A stretch of 64,000 nucleotides of DNA, taken from positions 1-64,000 of the forward strand of contig JAMXBD010001382.1 of assembly GCA_024138025.1 (NCBI GenBank), written 5' to 3'. The notes beneath the pieces are model-generated. The model saw only the letters and a list, made by a program, of their open reading frames with translations, ran no database searches and was not told the origin of the DNA. The translations under genes were made by a program, and so were the position numbers. The stretch is from Combretum micranthum. Lineage: Eukaryota; Streptophyta; Magnoliopsida; Myrtales; Combretaceae. Below, piece after piece: positions 47,248-60,495 of the stretch (positions are counted from its first letter, which is position 1; every line of letters begins with the position of its first letter).

Positions 47248-48682
47248 CCTAGGTGTTTAGTTTCTTCCTCACATCTCTTCCTAAGGCAATTCTAGGTAAG
47301 AACTTCCTTTTAAATCTCTTTTGGTTTAAGTTTTGACTAGAAATTTATTTCTAAATGTTGTTTTCAATTGGTTTTGTGGGAAATCAAGTGATTGGAGACA
47401 AACTCTAGGTGTTGTTGGATTATGAGTTCTTGGTGATCAAGAAAGATTGGAAATCTCATCCTAAATAAGGTATAAATCTATTTATCTTTATAGTATCATT
47501 GAAGTAGTCTTTTCTGGCTTTTGTTTTATGTTATGTTATGAAAGGAATACTAAGGTTTTGGTGAAATTTGGAGAAATTCTTGCCTACTAGAGTTTCGATT
47601 GGCATACCAATTGAGGAGGTTAGTGTAAAAACCTAGATCTTAGTCTTATTAGATTAGGTTTTGGTTAATCTTAAGATTCAATTATGTATATGGTTGTGTT
47701 GAGATCGTTTTGTTTTGTGATCAGGGTTCTGTTGATATTAGGGTTTCGTGAAAAAGCTGATCCATGTATGACTATACCATGCTTGTTGATTGTGCTTGTA
47801 GGATTAGATTTGTAAAACTTGACTCAATTCCATTAAACTTTAATTGAATTGAGTGTTACTTGTGATTGGCTACAGTTAGTAAAGACCACACAGATTGTGA
47901 TACTAACATTGCCAACCTAATGATCCTTACGTGGCGTTTTCCCGAGTGAAGTTACAACTGGAGATGATCCCGATAATTTAGGAGTAGTGCGGTATGGTAC
48001 CCTGGGTGTGTGAGAGATTCCTTACACCATATATGTATGTAATTACCTATTTTCTATATTGGATATTTTTAGGGAGTCATGACATACTCCAAGTTTAGGG
48101 CTAGTGTATAATATTTTAGGACTGTATTGGTTGCAGACTAATTAAAGACAACAAATTTATGATTGTGGCATTAGTTAATAAGTCGCGTGTGATGTTGCTT
48201 GTTGTTCGTTCAAATGCATGTGGTTTCGGTTTAGCATACTAGGCGTTTTTTTGCTCAATCCTTATTCTTTTTCAGGTACAGGTGAAGATCCAATGGTGTA
48301 CGATCTGACAAGTTATGACATATTCATAGACTACAGGGAGAACGATAGTGGATTTTACCATCCTGCTGATAATTAGATTGATTAGATTAGAGATAGTGTC
48401 TTGAGAAGAAAATACTATATTTTGATTAGCTTTCTTTGAGACTTTTAATATTATAAGGACTTTCTTATTATGTTAAAGTTCGTATTTTTAGTTTATGATG
48501 TAAGTGAATAGAGGAAGTCTTATTTCTCTATAGTATTAAATTTTTTAAAGTAACCTTATTGTGAGCAACATGTGATACATGTAATATATATTTGTGGATT
48601 TTAGTAACTTATAGCTTTAGCGTGTCTATATTTGTTAAGGACACGTGGCGGGCTGATAATGCCTTTAGGTTAGGGCATTACT
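46753..48682 (+). mobile_element. Solo LTR, family B (copy B2), in the copia integrase
   Basis: Starts TGCAATATAT, ends TTAGGGCATTACT (CA end mutated to CT), flanked by GTACA (46748-46752) and ATACA (48683-48687), a 4/5 match. Removing it restores the copia reading TGGAAGAATTGTAC/TATCGTGGAG. 1,930 bp, no pol. It has a (TG)n(TA)n tract at 47208-47248, a donor-like CTAG|GTAAG near 47294 and an acceptor-like TTTTTCAG near 48275. Confidence 0.82.
46910..47150 (+). repeat. GCCGCCAGC-type motif block inside LTR B2
   Basis: Variants of AAGCCGCCAGC recur about six times (AGGCCGTCAGC, AAGCCAGC, AGGCCGCCAG, AAGCCACTGGC, AAGCCGCCAGC). The open frame through it is a consequence of the repeat. Confidence 0.6.
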
Positions 48683-48687
48683 ATACA

Positions 48688-50560
48688 ATTCTTCCATTTA
48701 GTAACACCATTTTGCTGTGGAGCATGTCGTACAGTCAGTTGCCTTTTGATTCGAATATCTTTGCAACAATTTGGAATTCATTGGATGTCGCTCAGTTCTT
48801 AGAATTTTCAACTTATATCTACTTTGTCTTTCTACCATAGCTTTAAATTTGAGAAAAGTGGCAAATGCTTCTAACTTCTCCTATAAGAAATATATTCACA
48901 TCATCCTAGTATAATCATCAACAAATAAGATAACTTACCAACTCCTATTTTAGGATAGTATTCTTGTTGGTCCAAAAATATCATAATGGACTAACTCCAA
49001 TGGAGATTTAGCTCTACATGATTTTTTAGGAATGACAAACGATGCATTTTGCCATATATGTACCCTTCATGTACTTTCTTAGGAGATAAAATATTTGGCA
49101 ACCCAACAACTATATTTTTCTTCAAAAAATGAAGTCCTTTAAATCTCATAAGGTCATATCTCAAATACAATATGTGTGATTCATCATTTTTCTCACTTTG
49201 TAAAACATATTTTTCATTAAAAGGTAGAGATAAAGGAAAACTTTATACATACTCATCTTGACTTTGGGAACAAAGCAATTCTTCTTCTTATCAGTAATAA
49301 TTCACTCATCATTATCAAAATTCACCATATAACTTCGTTTTAATTATTGGCCAACACTCAGCAAATTTTGAGTTAATTTAGGGACATAATTGACATCACA
49401 AATTAGTTCATAATTGCCTTCTTTAGCTGCAATAACACTAACTCATTTTCTAAAAATTTCATGTGTTTTGCCATCAACAAGCTTTACTTCAGATTTGAAT
49501 TTATCATCAAATTTAATAAATAACTCATTATTATCAGTCATGTGATTATTGCATCCACTATCAACATACCAAATTTTTTTCAAATGATTGTTCAACATTT
49601 ATACAAGAATAAAAGACCTGCTTGTTTTGATTTTTGTATGAAAAATTTCCATTTTTATCATCCTCTTTATCCTTATAATAGCAATCCCTTTCGAAATCAT
49701 TGGAATTTCTATGTCTTTTGCATCGAAAATAGCAATCTTTGGAGCCATGCTCAATTTTCTTGCACATTCGACATTGAGGTAAATTACTCCTCATGTTGTA
49801 TACTCTTCCTCAACCATGACCTCTAGAATTATGATATCTACCATGTGCATGAATACATTTAGAGGAACTACTAACACTATTTTTATTTTTATCTTGCTAG
49901 TTACTTTGTTGTCTATTGATGTTTACCTTTGAATGGAAGGCTTGTTCTAGATTTTGGGTCCAAAATCTACTTATGTGCTTTTGAAGGGCTTCAAAAGATT
50001 CCATAAGCTCATCCAAGGACAATTGTGATAAATCTTTCGATTCTTCAATTACAACAACTATATGCTTAAATTTGGTTCACAAAATTTTCAAAACTTTTTC
50101 ATCAATTCTCTCATTGGGAATCATATCACCATAACCTCTAATTTGATTAATGATAATTGTTACTCTTAAGAAAAACTTTTGCACCTCCTTATTATCTTTC
50201 ATGAATAAATTACCAAACTCTCTCCAAAGATTTAGGAGTTTGATTGATGTAATTTTATTATGTCCTCCATATTGCCTAAGCATCATGTGACGTGGTTGCA
50301 CTAGTGATTTATGGTAAAATTGATTGGTAATGTTTTATTGTATGAAAGATAATGCTTAGGCCTCTTTCATGATATTCTCTATATGCTCTCTTTATTGAGG
50401 TATCATCCATGTTGCTTCCACCTCTAGCCTAGCAGTAGAGGTTTCATAACTTTCCTTGACAATATCCTAAATCTTGTGAAATAAATAATGTTCTCATCAT
50501 TGTACTCCATATATGGTATCTTTCACCAATAAAAAAGGAAATGCCTTGTTAGGAAAAATT
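48688..50560 (-). pseudogene. copia gag, protease region and integrase core
   Basis: Near 50540-50420 the minus strand reads AFPFL.VKDTIYGVQ and IWDIVKESYE-like gag start. At 50301-50077 comes a gag helix region with FLRVTIIINQIRGYGD. At 49794-49561 is the zinc-knuckle part (CRMCKKIEHGSKDCYFRCK) followed by FYSCINVEQS. At 48850-48688 is the integrase core with KLKILRTERHPMNS and a PQQNG-like motif near the break. The second catalytic Asp of LRTDRGG appears as Glu, and stops are frequent. Confidence 0.82.
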
Positions 50561-50587
50561 AAAACCAACATTTATTAGTTGTTGATG

Positions 50588-53500
50588 TGTCACGCCCCGG
50601 AGGGTATCCTAAACATGGCAGTCCACCGTATACAATATTAAAGCTAATGAATGACAATCTTATTCATGCAAGAGCTTTGATAGTATATGTAACGCGTGCT
50701 TCCAAGATAGTAAGAGACTCACAAGGGTATTACATTTAAGTAGATAATATAAGCAAGCAAGAACTTGTATAAATAAACATGAAATCTTCATTTAAATAAT
50801 AATTCCTTACATCATCTTAGGGGCATTCCCCCGTCTTAAAAGTCTTGTTTCAACTAAACTATTAACAAAGTAAACATAACTATAACATAAGCCTATTATA
50901 GAGATTTTCTTAGAAGTCTATGTTCAAAACTAAAAACATATAACTTCTCCCAAAAACTCCTAGTAGCTTAAGCTCGTACCTGGCATACGGGGCTCCTTGG
51001 TGCCAACCAAAGATAGTCATACTGTAACAAAAAGCTATAAGGGTATAAGCAAATCTAGCTTAGTGAGATAATTCCCATATATAGAACATTACCATATAAC
51101 AAACAAGTATTAAATTAAGCATATGAAAATGTACCAATCACATGAGCAAACAAAATACACAAGATTAACCGGAAATCATGTGTAGCATGGATTTTACGCC
51201 CTCCATGGCGGGGGTTGGGAGGTTACAGGCCCATACGATCATCAACATTTGCAGATTTACTGGCTCCTGCTCGCCCTGCAGACTTCCTGGCTCCTACTAG
51301 CCCATGTAGACTTTTTGACTCATACTAGCCATCACTACCACTTTCTCGTTTCCTCACACGAAGAATAGTAGTGAAATAAATATGACTCACAAATATGATA
51401 TGCATGAATTAATTTCAATATATATTTAACCAAATAATGTTGAGTTCAAGTTAAAGGCGATCAACCACAATTTTCATCATATCAATACAAGAATCATAAT
51501 TTATTTATCACCTCTTCTTTGGATATTCTTAACTTATATATAACCAATCATAAATCCAAGTCACACAACAATTATTCATTTATCTTTTCCTTATTTTTCT
51601 AGTGCTACTACTTACAAGCACAAACAAGGAAATGTAACTTAGTAAAGAATTAACTCACTCCATATCGGTAGATCCTAATAGAAGTAGTCTTTCGAAAAAA
51701 TGATCTCGGTTTCTTCTTCACCTAAACAAGATGAAATACTAAAAAATGAGTCTTTCATAGAATTTCTATTCTTGAAGATTCTAAATCTTTCTCAAAATCG
51801 CGGTAAAATCGTACTAAAGGAAATTACAACTTAAAATGGCTATAACTTGCTCATTTTAACTCGGAATTTCGCATATAATATATCGTTGTCTACCTATTCG
51901 AAAAGATCTATCTATTTCTTAACTTATTTTCATCAAACTAAGTCATTTGGGTTTCAAAAAAGTGGTGACTAGATTCACCACGAACCTTCTTAAACTTGAA
52001 TTCCTTCTTTTAACAAAAGCTCTTTTTGAAGAGATAGGTATTATAATAGTTTATAAAACCTTTGAAAGGTATATACATATATTTATTGACTCATACCAAA
52101 TGTATGATGTTAATGAAGTTGTCTCAAACCATGAAATTTTTGTAAAAGTAAAGTCTTCTAAAGAAAAGTGGAACTTTTGAAAATTCTTTTAGAGAATATT
52201 TCAAATTATGAGAAAATTCCTTTTCCTCTAAATTTTAAAGAATGATTTTATTTCCTTTGTTTCTAATAGTAATAATTATATCTTCATAGAAATAATTTCC
52301 TTGTTTTTAAAAATTATTTTATTTTTATGAAAGAAATTTCTTGTACTTGATGAAAAGTGAAGTTTTAGTAAAACTTTTATTTACTCCAAAAAGTCCTTTT
52401 TATGTCATGTATGTTTATAAAAAGTCTTATGAACTCCTCTAAGTTTGTTAAGATGACTCCTTAGATATAGAAAAATTACTTTTTACTTTATTTCTAGAAA
52501 AGAATCTTTATTTTAATAAAACCTTTCCTTATTTATTTTTGTTGAGACAAGAATCATTATGTTCATGCATGAATATAAATCATAGAGTTATGAAAACATA
52601 AAGAAACATAATAACTTAAAAGAATAGGCTAATAAAGAAATAAATTAATTATTGGAACCTTAGCTTTATCAAGATATCCCGGGACTAAGAAAAGACTAGT
52701 CCCATAAAGAAAAAGAAAATGTTTTGACTTGATGAGGACAAGTCTAAGACTAGAAAGACTAGTCTTAACAACAACATGAAAGTAAATAAATTGCAAAACA
52801 AATGAGCTTATATGCTCTAAAAGATATATATAGCTACATAGATATATTTAGACAATTATATATATAAAAGTAACATAAAAGAAATTTGATTCATGAACAA
52901 AAACAAAGTACGAACCTATTGTTGCTTTCTTTAACCTTCATAGTTTAGAAAGCACACACTAAGCTCATACTAAGTAAATGAACATAAAGAAGACTTGAAG
53001 AATTTTTACCTAAGAGAACTAAACTTGAGAGAGCTTTGGGAGGAAATTCTTGTAAAGAATTTGAGAGAGTAACTTTGTGTAGGAAAGGTGTGAAAGAAGT
53101 GGAAGGAAGAGGGGATATTTATAGGAAAATGTGGGAGGTTAATTGTGTTAATTAAATAAATAAAAATCAAACAAATTGGAGAGGGGACGGGGCATGGACA
53201 GTGCAAATGGGATGTAGAGACGGAGAGAAAATTTTTTTTTGTATTTTTATAATGAAAAGTAAGATATGAAAGACTGAAATTGTATTGGAAATGAAAATTG
53301 TAAGAAAGTAGAGGTATGGTTTGTAAGAGTAGGTAGTAAGAAAAAGTAGAGATAGATAAATAGTGTAAAATAGTAGTAAATAGTGTAATCTAAAGTAGAG
53401 ATGATAATTTAAGTACCGGTAGTAAGAAAATACGCGTATAATTGCGATATCTGATATTTTTAGCTACCGAAAAATTATGAAATTGATATTTTGAAAATCC

Positions 53501-53812
53501 TATATTTTTATAGGTCTAATGGTATATTTGGAATATTTTTACTATTCGGACCTCGGACACGTTTTTAAAGAATTATGTCAGATCGGGTTCAAAACGAGTC
53601 GCAATTTTACTAAACTAATCTTTTTAAGCTTCCTTAGATAATTACGAACTATTCTACTCACTAAATTCTTTCTTACTTTCTTAGGGTTTCTTAAACAGGG
53701 ATGCCGGACTTGAACGATTACGATAGACTAGGGTTTCGTTGACTTTAGAATTCCGATTGACTTCTAATTAGGATTTAAGCTTTAATTGATCACAAAACTT
53801 CGGGAGTTTACA
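50588..53812 (-). mobile_element. 3' LTR of a gypsy family-A element (copy A3)
   Basis: TGTCACGCCCCG to GGGAGTTTACA, 3,225 bp. A polypurine tract and the chromodomain end of pol lie directly at its 53812 side, which makes it a 3' LTR on the minus strand. The outer flank is TGATG (50583-50587). The 5' half of the element is missing from the window. TATA box at 53116-53124. Its motif block (51250-51330, GGCTCCTACTAGCC type) is shared with A4, not with A1/A2/A6. Confidence 0.88.
53116..53124 (-). promoter_or_regulatory. TATA box of LTR A3
   Basis: CTATAAATA on the minus strand, about 690 bp from the LTR 5' end. Confidence 0.65.
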
Positions 53813-53828
53813 ACCTACCCCCCTTAAA
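53813..53828 (-). other. Polypurine tract of the family-A gypsy element
   Basis: TTTAAGGGGGGTAGGT on the minus strand immediately before the LTR start TGTAAAC. It primes plus-strand DNA synthesis in this class of element. Confidence 0.75.
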
Positions 53829-53841
53829 GAAAGTTTTGTCC

Positions 53842-54645
53842 TCAAAACTTGAAGTTCATACCTGACTCTTCAAACAAACTTGGATACTTCTGGCGTATGT
53901 CACTTTCAACCTCCGAGGTTGCTTCTTCACGCGAGTGATTTCTCCATAGAACCTTCACATACTTGATCTCCTTGTTCCGAAGCTTTCGCACCTTATGATC
54001 TAGGATCTGAATCGGGTGCTCCTCGTACGTGAGATTTTCTTTAACCAGACTGGTTCTAGCTTTGCAATCCTGGTAGGATCTGGCACATGCTTCCGTAAAC
54101 TGATACGTGAAACACATTATGAATTCCAAATAGGCTAGGAGGGAGTGTCAGACGATAGGCAAGATCTCCTACTCTTTCAAGCACTTCAAAAGGTCCAATA
54201 TATCGTGGGCTCAACTTTCCTTATGCCCAAACTTGGTGAATACTCTTGATGGGGTTTACTTTGAAGTACACATGGTCTCTAACTTCAAACTCGAGTACAC
54301 GTCTCTTCATATCCACCCAGCTCTTTTGTCTATATTGTGCTTCCTTCATCTTTCGTTGGATGATCCACACCTTGTCAGCGGCATCTTGTACTAAGTCAGA
54401 TCCGATGCTCAATTTTTCTACATCGTCCCAGAATAATGGTGATGACACCGTCTTCCATACAACGCTTCATAAGGTCGCATCTGGACTGTAGAATGGTAGC
54501 TGTTGTTGTAGACAAACTCTACCAAAGGTAATTGTGCGTCCTAACTACCTTTAAACTCTATCACACAAGCTCGCAACATATCTTCCAAAGTTTGTATTGT
54601 CCTCTCCGATTGACCATCTGTTTGTGGGTGATAAAGCATATAAGC
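53842..54645 (-). pseudogene. Ty3/gypsy integrase C-terminus with chromodomain (family A)
   Basis: From 54645 downward the minus strand reads [20 protein letters not shown] (catalytic Glu in QSE), LPLVEFVYNNSYHST, PYEALYGRRC, then FWDDVEKLSIGSDLVQ and KSWVDMKRRVLEFEVRDHVY. In another frame (54129-53842) comes the chromodomain: YEEHPIQILDHKVRKLRNKE, VKVLWRNHSREEATSEVESD and a final RQKYPSLFE. In chromoviruses this domain targets integration to heterochromatin. One stop after EFKGS and a frameshift between 54221 and 54129 break it. The remaining pol and gag are lost at a junction with LTR A4 (microhomology GCATATAA). Assignment: chromovirus, probably Tekay/Del. Confidence 0.9.
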
Positions 54646-57161
54646 CCATTTGTTTTGCAATTTATTTACTTTCCTTGCAATTTATTTATTTTCATGTTGT
54701 TTTTAAGACTAGTCTTTCTAGTCTTAGACTTGTCCTCATCAAGTCCAAACTTTTTCTTTTTCTTTATGGGACTAGTCTTTTCTTAGTCCAGGGATACTTT
54801 GATGAAGTTAAGGTTCCAATACTTGATTTATTTCTTTACTAACTTATTCTTTCAAGTTATTATGTTTCCTTATGTTTTCATAACTCTATGATTCATATTC
54901 ATGCATGAACATAATGATTCTTGTCTCAACAAAAATAAATGAGGAAAGGTTTCCTTAAAATAAAGATTTTTTTCTAGAAGTAAAAGTAGGAAGTAATTTT
55001 TTTAAACAAACTTTTCTAAGAAATCTAAAGGAGCTCATAAACATACATAGAAAGAACTTTTTGAAATAAACAAAAGTTTTACTAAAACTTCACTTTTTCA
55101 TCAAATACTAGAAATTCTTTTTCATCAAAATGGAACGATCTCAAGAAACAAGGAAATTATTTCTCTAAATATGGAATTGTTATTACTTTCAAAGAGTGTT
55201 AGAAACTAAGCTTAGAAAATAAAAATCATTCCTTAGAAATTCGAAAAGACTACGGAAATTAAATTTAGGCAAAGAAAATACTCATTTGAAATAACTTAAA
55301 TATTTTCAAAGCAAAATAAAAAGGAATTTTTCAAAGTTCTCACTTCCAAATAGATAAGGAATTTATAAACTACATAACATTAAAAGGACATTTTAAGGTA
55401 AACAAAGATTTTACAACAACTTCATCTTTTCTTCAAAAGATAAAAATTCTTTCCATCAAGAAATTATTTCTAATATAGAAGTGTTAATACTTTCAAAAAG
55501 TGTTGGAAGCTAAGTGTAGGAAATGAAAAAATCATTCTTTAGGATTTGAAGAAATTATGAAGTAAAATTTAGGAAAAGAAAGATACTCATATAAACAAAT
55601 TAATGATTTCAAAGCAAAATGAATATTCCAAAAGTTCCAATTTCAAAATCCTTAAAGACTTTACTTTTTCATAAATTGAGACAACTTCATTTACTTCATA
55701 CATTTGTTATGAGTCAATAAATATATGAATATACTTTCCAAAGGTTTTACAAGCTATTATATTACCTATTTCTTCAAAAGCTTGGATAAAAGAAGGAAAA
55801 TAAGTTTACAAAAATTCGTGGTGAATTTGTTCGCCACTTTTTTTCTGAATCCAAATGACTTAGTTTGATGAAAATAAGTTTAGAATAGATAGATCTTTTC
55901 CAATAGGTAAAAACGGTATATTATACGCGAAATTCCGAGTTAAAATGAGCAAGTTATGGCCATTTAAGTTAGAATTTCCTCTTATATGATTTTACCGCAT
56001 TTTAAGAAAAGTTTAAATCTTCAAGAATAGAAACTTCATGAAAGACTCATTTTAAGTATTTTATCTTGTTTAGGTGGAGAAGGACCCGAGAACTTTTCTG
56101 GAGGATTACTTCGATTAGAATCTATCGACAGGAGTGAGTTAATTCTTGACTTAAGTTACATTTCCTTGTTTGTCTTGTAAGTAGTAGCATTAGCAATTAA
56201 GAAAAAGATAAAATGAATAATTGTTGTGTGACTTGGAATTATGATTGAGTGAATATGAGTTAAGAATATCGAAAGATTGTTTGATATAAATTGTGATTCT
56301 TGTATGGATATGAATTGTGTTAATCACCTTCAACTTGAACTAAACATTACTTAGTTAAATTACATTGAAATCAATTCATGCACATCATAAGTATGAGTCA
56401 CATTTGTTTCACCCCTATTCTTCGTGTGGAGAAAACAAGGAAAAGGTAGTGGTGGCTGGTAGGAACCGGAAAGTCTATATTGGCTGGTAGGAGCCAAAAG
56501 TTACAGGGCAAGCAGGAGCCGGTAATCTACAAATATTGATTGTCGTATGGGCCTGTAACCTCTCAACCCTTGACATGGAGGGCGTAAAATCCATGCTACA
56601 CTTGATTTTCAGTTAATCATGTGTATTTTGTTTGTTCATATGATTGGTACATTCTCATATGCTTGATGAAATATTTGTTTGAAAAATGGAAATGTCTTAT
56701 AGATGGAATTATCTCACTAAGCTAGTTTTGCTATACCTTTATAGCTTTTGTTACAGTATGATTACCTTTGGTTGGCCCCAAGGAGTCCCATGTGCTAGGT
56801 ACGAGTATAAGCTACTAGGAGTTTTTGGAGAAGCTTTATGTATTAAATATTGAACATAGGCTTCTAGGAAATCTCTATAGTTGGCTTATGTTATAGTTGT
56901 TATTATTTTGGAAGACTTCTAAAGCGGGAAATGCCCCTAAGATGATGTAAATATATTTTTATGAAATCTTATGTTTATTTATATAAGTTCTTGCTTGCTA
57001 TTATTATCTACTTAAATGTAATACCCTTGGAGTCCCTACTATCTTGGAAGCACGCCTTGCATGTGATATCGAAGCTCCTGCATGACTAATGTTGTCATTC
57101 ATTAGATTTAATATTATATGTGGTGGACTGCCACATTTAAGGTACCCTCCGGGGTGTGACA
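54637..57161 (+). mobile_element. LTR fragment, gypsy family A (copy A4), 5'-truncated
   Basis: Begins within the LTR at GCATATAAGC (about 1.1 kb into a full copy) and runs to the genuine end CCGGGGTGTGACA at 57161. It is in + orientation, head-to-head with A3. It belongs to the sub-family with the GGCTGGTAGGAGCC motif block (56450-56535). Confidence 0.82.
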
Positions 57162-58368
57162 TCCTTCATTCTTTCACACATCCATTTTACATAACAAAAC
57201 TCTAGCAAAATACTCTCTCAAAACCTCTCTCCAACCATTCCCTCTCAAAACACTTTCTACCAATTTCTACTCTTCAAGAAAAATAACAAAACTCATTCAT
57301 CTCTTTCAAATCCTCCATTAAACCTTAGGTAAAATTACTTTATTTTTTCATCATGTTTATACAACTTAGCATGAGCTTAGTGTATGTTTCTTAGACTCAT
57401 ATAAGTTAAAGAAGCAACAATATGTTTATGTTTTATTTTTGTTCATGTTCCTATTTTACACTATATTATTATGTTGTTGTTGTTATTGTTATTATTTTTG
57501 CTTTAATCTAACCTATATAGTATTATGTATACTATATATATATATATATAGCATATAAACTCATTTGTTATTTATTTACTTTCATGTCTTGCAATTTATT
57601 TATTTACTTGTTTTATGTAATTTATTAAGACAGTCTTTCTAGTCTTAGTGTAAACCTTTAAATTTTTGGAATCAGTTTAAGCCTAAAAAACTCTAAACTG
57701 GAAGTCAACCGGAGCTCTAAAGGTCAACAAAACCCTAGTTAGATGTAATAGCTTAAGTTCGGCATTCCCGAATAAGAAACTCGATGAGAATAAGTAGAAG
57801 TTTAGAATATAGAATAGTGCATAATTATCTAATAACACGTAAAAAGATTAAATTAGTAAAACCGCAACTTGTTTCGAACCCGATCGGAAACGGTTCTTGA
57901 AAAACGTCTCCCGGGGCTTGGAATAGTAAAAATATTTCGAATATACCGTTAGACTAGTAAAAATATAAGGTTTTCAAAAATATAAATTTTGTAATTTTTC
58001 AGTAAGTTAAAATAACAAAAATCGCAATTATACGCGTATTTTCTTGCTACTGATACTTTATTAGTCATATCTACTTTACATTACACTATTCATTACTATT
58101 CTATACTATTCTTTTATCTCTATTTTTTCTTACACCTACTCTTACACACACCATAACCTATAATCTTTACTTTTTACCTTTCTCATAACTTTATTTCACA
58201 TCTACCCTACTTATTACTTCATTTAATCCACAAAATACAAAAAAAAAAAAAAAAAAAAAACCACTCCCTCTCTCTTCTTACATGGCCGGCGCCCCCTCTG
58301 CTTCATGCTCTCTCAATTTGTTTTATTTTTCTTTTATTTTAATCACACAAAAATCACTTCACATTTTC

Positions 58369-58377
58369 CTATAAATA
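58369..58377 (+). promoter_or_regulatory. TATA box of LTR A6
   Basis: CTATAAATA, 720 bp from the LTR start. Confidence 0.65.
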
Positions 58378-60357
58378 CCCCCTCCTCTTTTACTTCTTTC
58401 ACACAATTACTACTCATAAATTTCTTACTAAAACTTTCTCAAATTCTCTTCTCAAAACTCTCTCAAATTTATTCCAAAACAACTTCTACCTACAACGAAA
58501 ACCCATAACCACATAACACTACCAAAGTCTTCTTTAGGTAACCATCTCCTATTATTTTTTTCTTCTCATGTTATGTAACTTTACATGACCATAGTGTGAG
58601 TTTCCAAAGACTAAAAGTTATGAAAGCTATATTATGTTCATGTATTGTTCTTGTTTATGAAAATCTATTTATGTTTATGTTATTATTTTTGTTCATATTA
58701 TTGTTACTATATCTAAGTATTATTATCTATATATACATATTCTTTAGAGCATATAAGCTCACTTGCAATTTATTTATTTTATGCAATTTATTTATTTATT
58801 TATTCCATTGCAATTTATTTATTCCTTGTTATTTTAAGACAAGTCTCTAGTCTTAGACTTGTCCTTATCAAGTCAAAACAAATTTTTCTTTCTTTCATTT
58901 TATTTTATTTTGGACTAGTCTACTTCTTAGTCCCGGGAGCCTTGAAAAAGCTAAGACTCCCAATACTTGACTTTATTAGTTATGTTATTTTGTTTGCTAT
59001 TATTTATCCTAATTCATGTTCGTTTAAATTGTTGTCTAAAATTTCAAGTTTTAAAAATAATTGACAAAAAGGAGATTTTGACACTTAGAAATAAGTTTAT
59101 ATAAAGAATAAGATCTATGGTTTAAACAAAAATAAAGTTATCTCTTTTCAAGTTACAAAAAGAACCCACTAAGATTTTAGAAACTACTTTTACTATAAAA
59201 AGCTTCTTAAATCACTTATTATTCCACTTTGTTTTTATAAAGAAAATAAATTTTTATGCAAGAATGATTTCTATGAAAAACATAACATGAGGAAAGGATG
59301 AGAAATTTTCAAATAAAGAACTTTGCAGAGAAAATTGTATAGGAAAAATAAATGGAAAAATAGCACTATTATGGAGAACTTAGAAAAAGGAAAACTTATT
59401 TTCAAAAAGTTATTTAAAATAATAAAGCAAACATAAAACACCTTTAGAAAACAAAAGAAACAAAATATTCATTTCAAAAGATTTACAAGATGAATTCTTG
59501 TAAACTATATCTTTCTAAAACTCCAAACCGACATTATTTTACTCAAGAAATATGAATGGACAACAAAACACTTGAGCATGAATAAAATATGAGCTAAGTA
59601 ACCACAAAAAGAGAATTTTTCAACTATATAGATAACTAAGTATTTATCAAACAAATTTTGATTGATTAAACCAAAGTTATTTTTGAGTTGGAAAATTGGT
59701 AGTGAATTTTATCGCCACTGTTTCGGGGCCTAAATGGTTTAGTTTGATAAAAAATAGTTTTAGAAATGAATAGATCTTTTCTAGTAGGTAGAAATCAGTA
59801 TATTATATGTGCGATTCCAAGTTAAAATCACCAAGTTATAGCCATTTTAAGTTGGAACTTTCTTTTATACAAACTTTAACGTTCTTTTGACATTGTCTTG
59901 TCAAAATTTAAGAAAATCATCAAGAAATACTCATTTTGGGTATTTTCTTAGCTAGGTGACTCGAAGTAAGAATACTTATATCCTGAAGATTATTTCGATT
60001 GAGTGGTGTGTGTGAACGACTCATCCGTATAGAAGAATAGTCGACATGGCATTGTGAGTTTATTTCCTTTAAATGCTATACTTGTTGTGCTTGTAATTTA
60101 GTTGCATTAGAGCTAGGAAAAGATAAATAAATATGTATGTGAAATAATTCTTTGAAAGAATCCTAAGAATATCGAGGCCGGAGTTGATTTAAATGTTTGT
60201 TTTAGTATAACACTTGCTTTGTATGAGATGCTTTGATCGCCTTAAATTTGATAATAATAGTGTTATGATATCATAAATAAATAGATTCATGCATACCAGG
60301 AAGTGAGTCACATTGCATTTGGGTTATTATCCTTGGGTGAGAAGGATAGTAAGCTCA

Positions 60358-60495
60358 TGTCGAAAGCAACACTTGACGGAGTATCCGAAAGCGATTGCTT
60401 GGCGGCGTTATGGAAAAAGGAAATGCTTGGCGGAAGATCCGAAAGCAAGGCTCAATTCAAGTAGACTTCATATGCATGGCGATATTGATCGAAAG
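60358..60495 (+). repeat. CGAAAGCAA/CTTGGCGG motif block in LTR A6
   Basis: TCGAAAGCAACACTTGACGG, CCGAAAGCGATTGCTTGGCGG, AAATGCTTGGCGGAAGATC, CCGAAAGCAAGG and TCGAAAGCAT follow one another. A2 has only about two units (38476-38515), A1 about five in inverse orientation (6120-6262). The two overlapping short frames here are by-products. Confidence 0.7.

Larger units (their letters stand above)
42718..50587 (-). mobile_element. Ty1/copia retrotransposon, broken, with two nested solo LTRs
   Basis: Minus-strand order: gag start near 50560, zinc knuckle near 49770, integrase to 48688, [solo LTR B2], integrase continued 46747-46571, [solo LTR 45192-46565], integrase end/RT/RNase H to about 43257, PPT and one LTR (42718-43256). 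The order gag-integrase-RT-RNase H is that of copia. The 5' LTR is absent: the family-A gypsy 3' LTR begins immediately upstream at 50588. Excluding the nested LTRs, the copia part is about 4.6 kb. Stops and frameshifts run through all domains, so it cannot move by itself. Confidence 0.88.
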
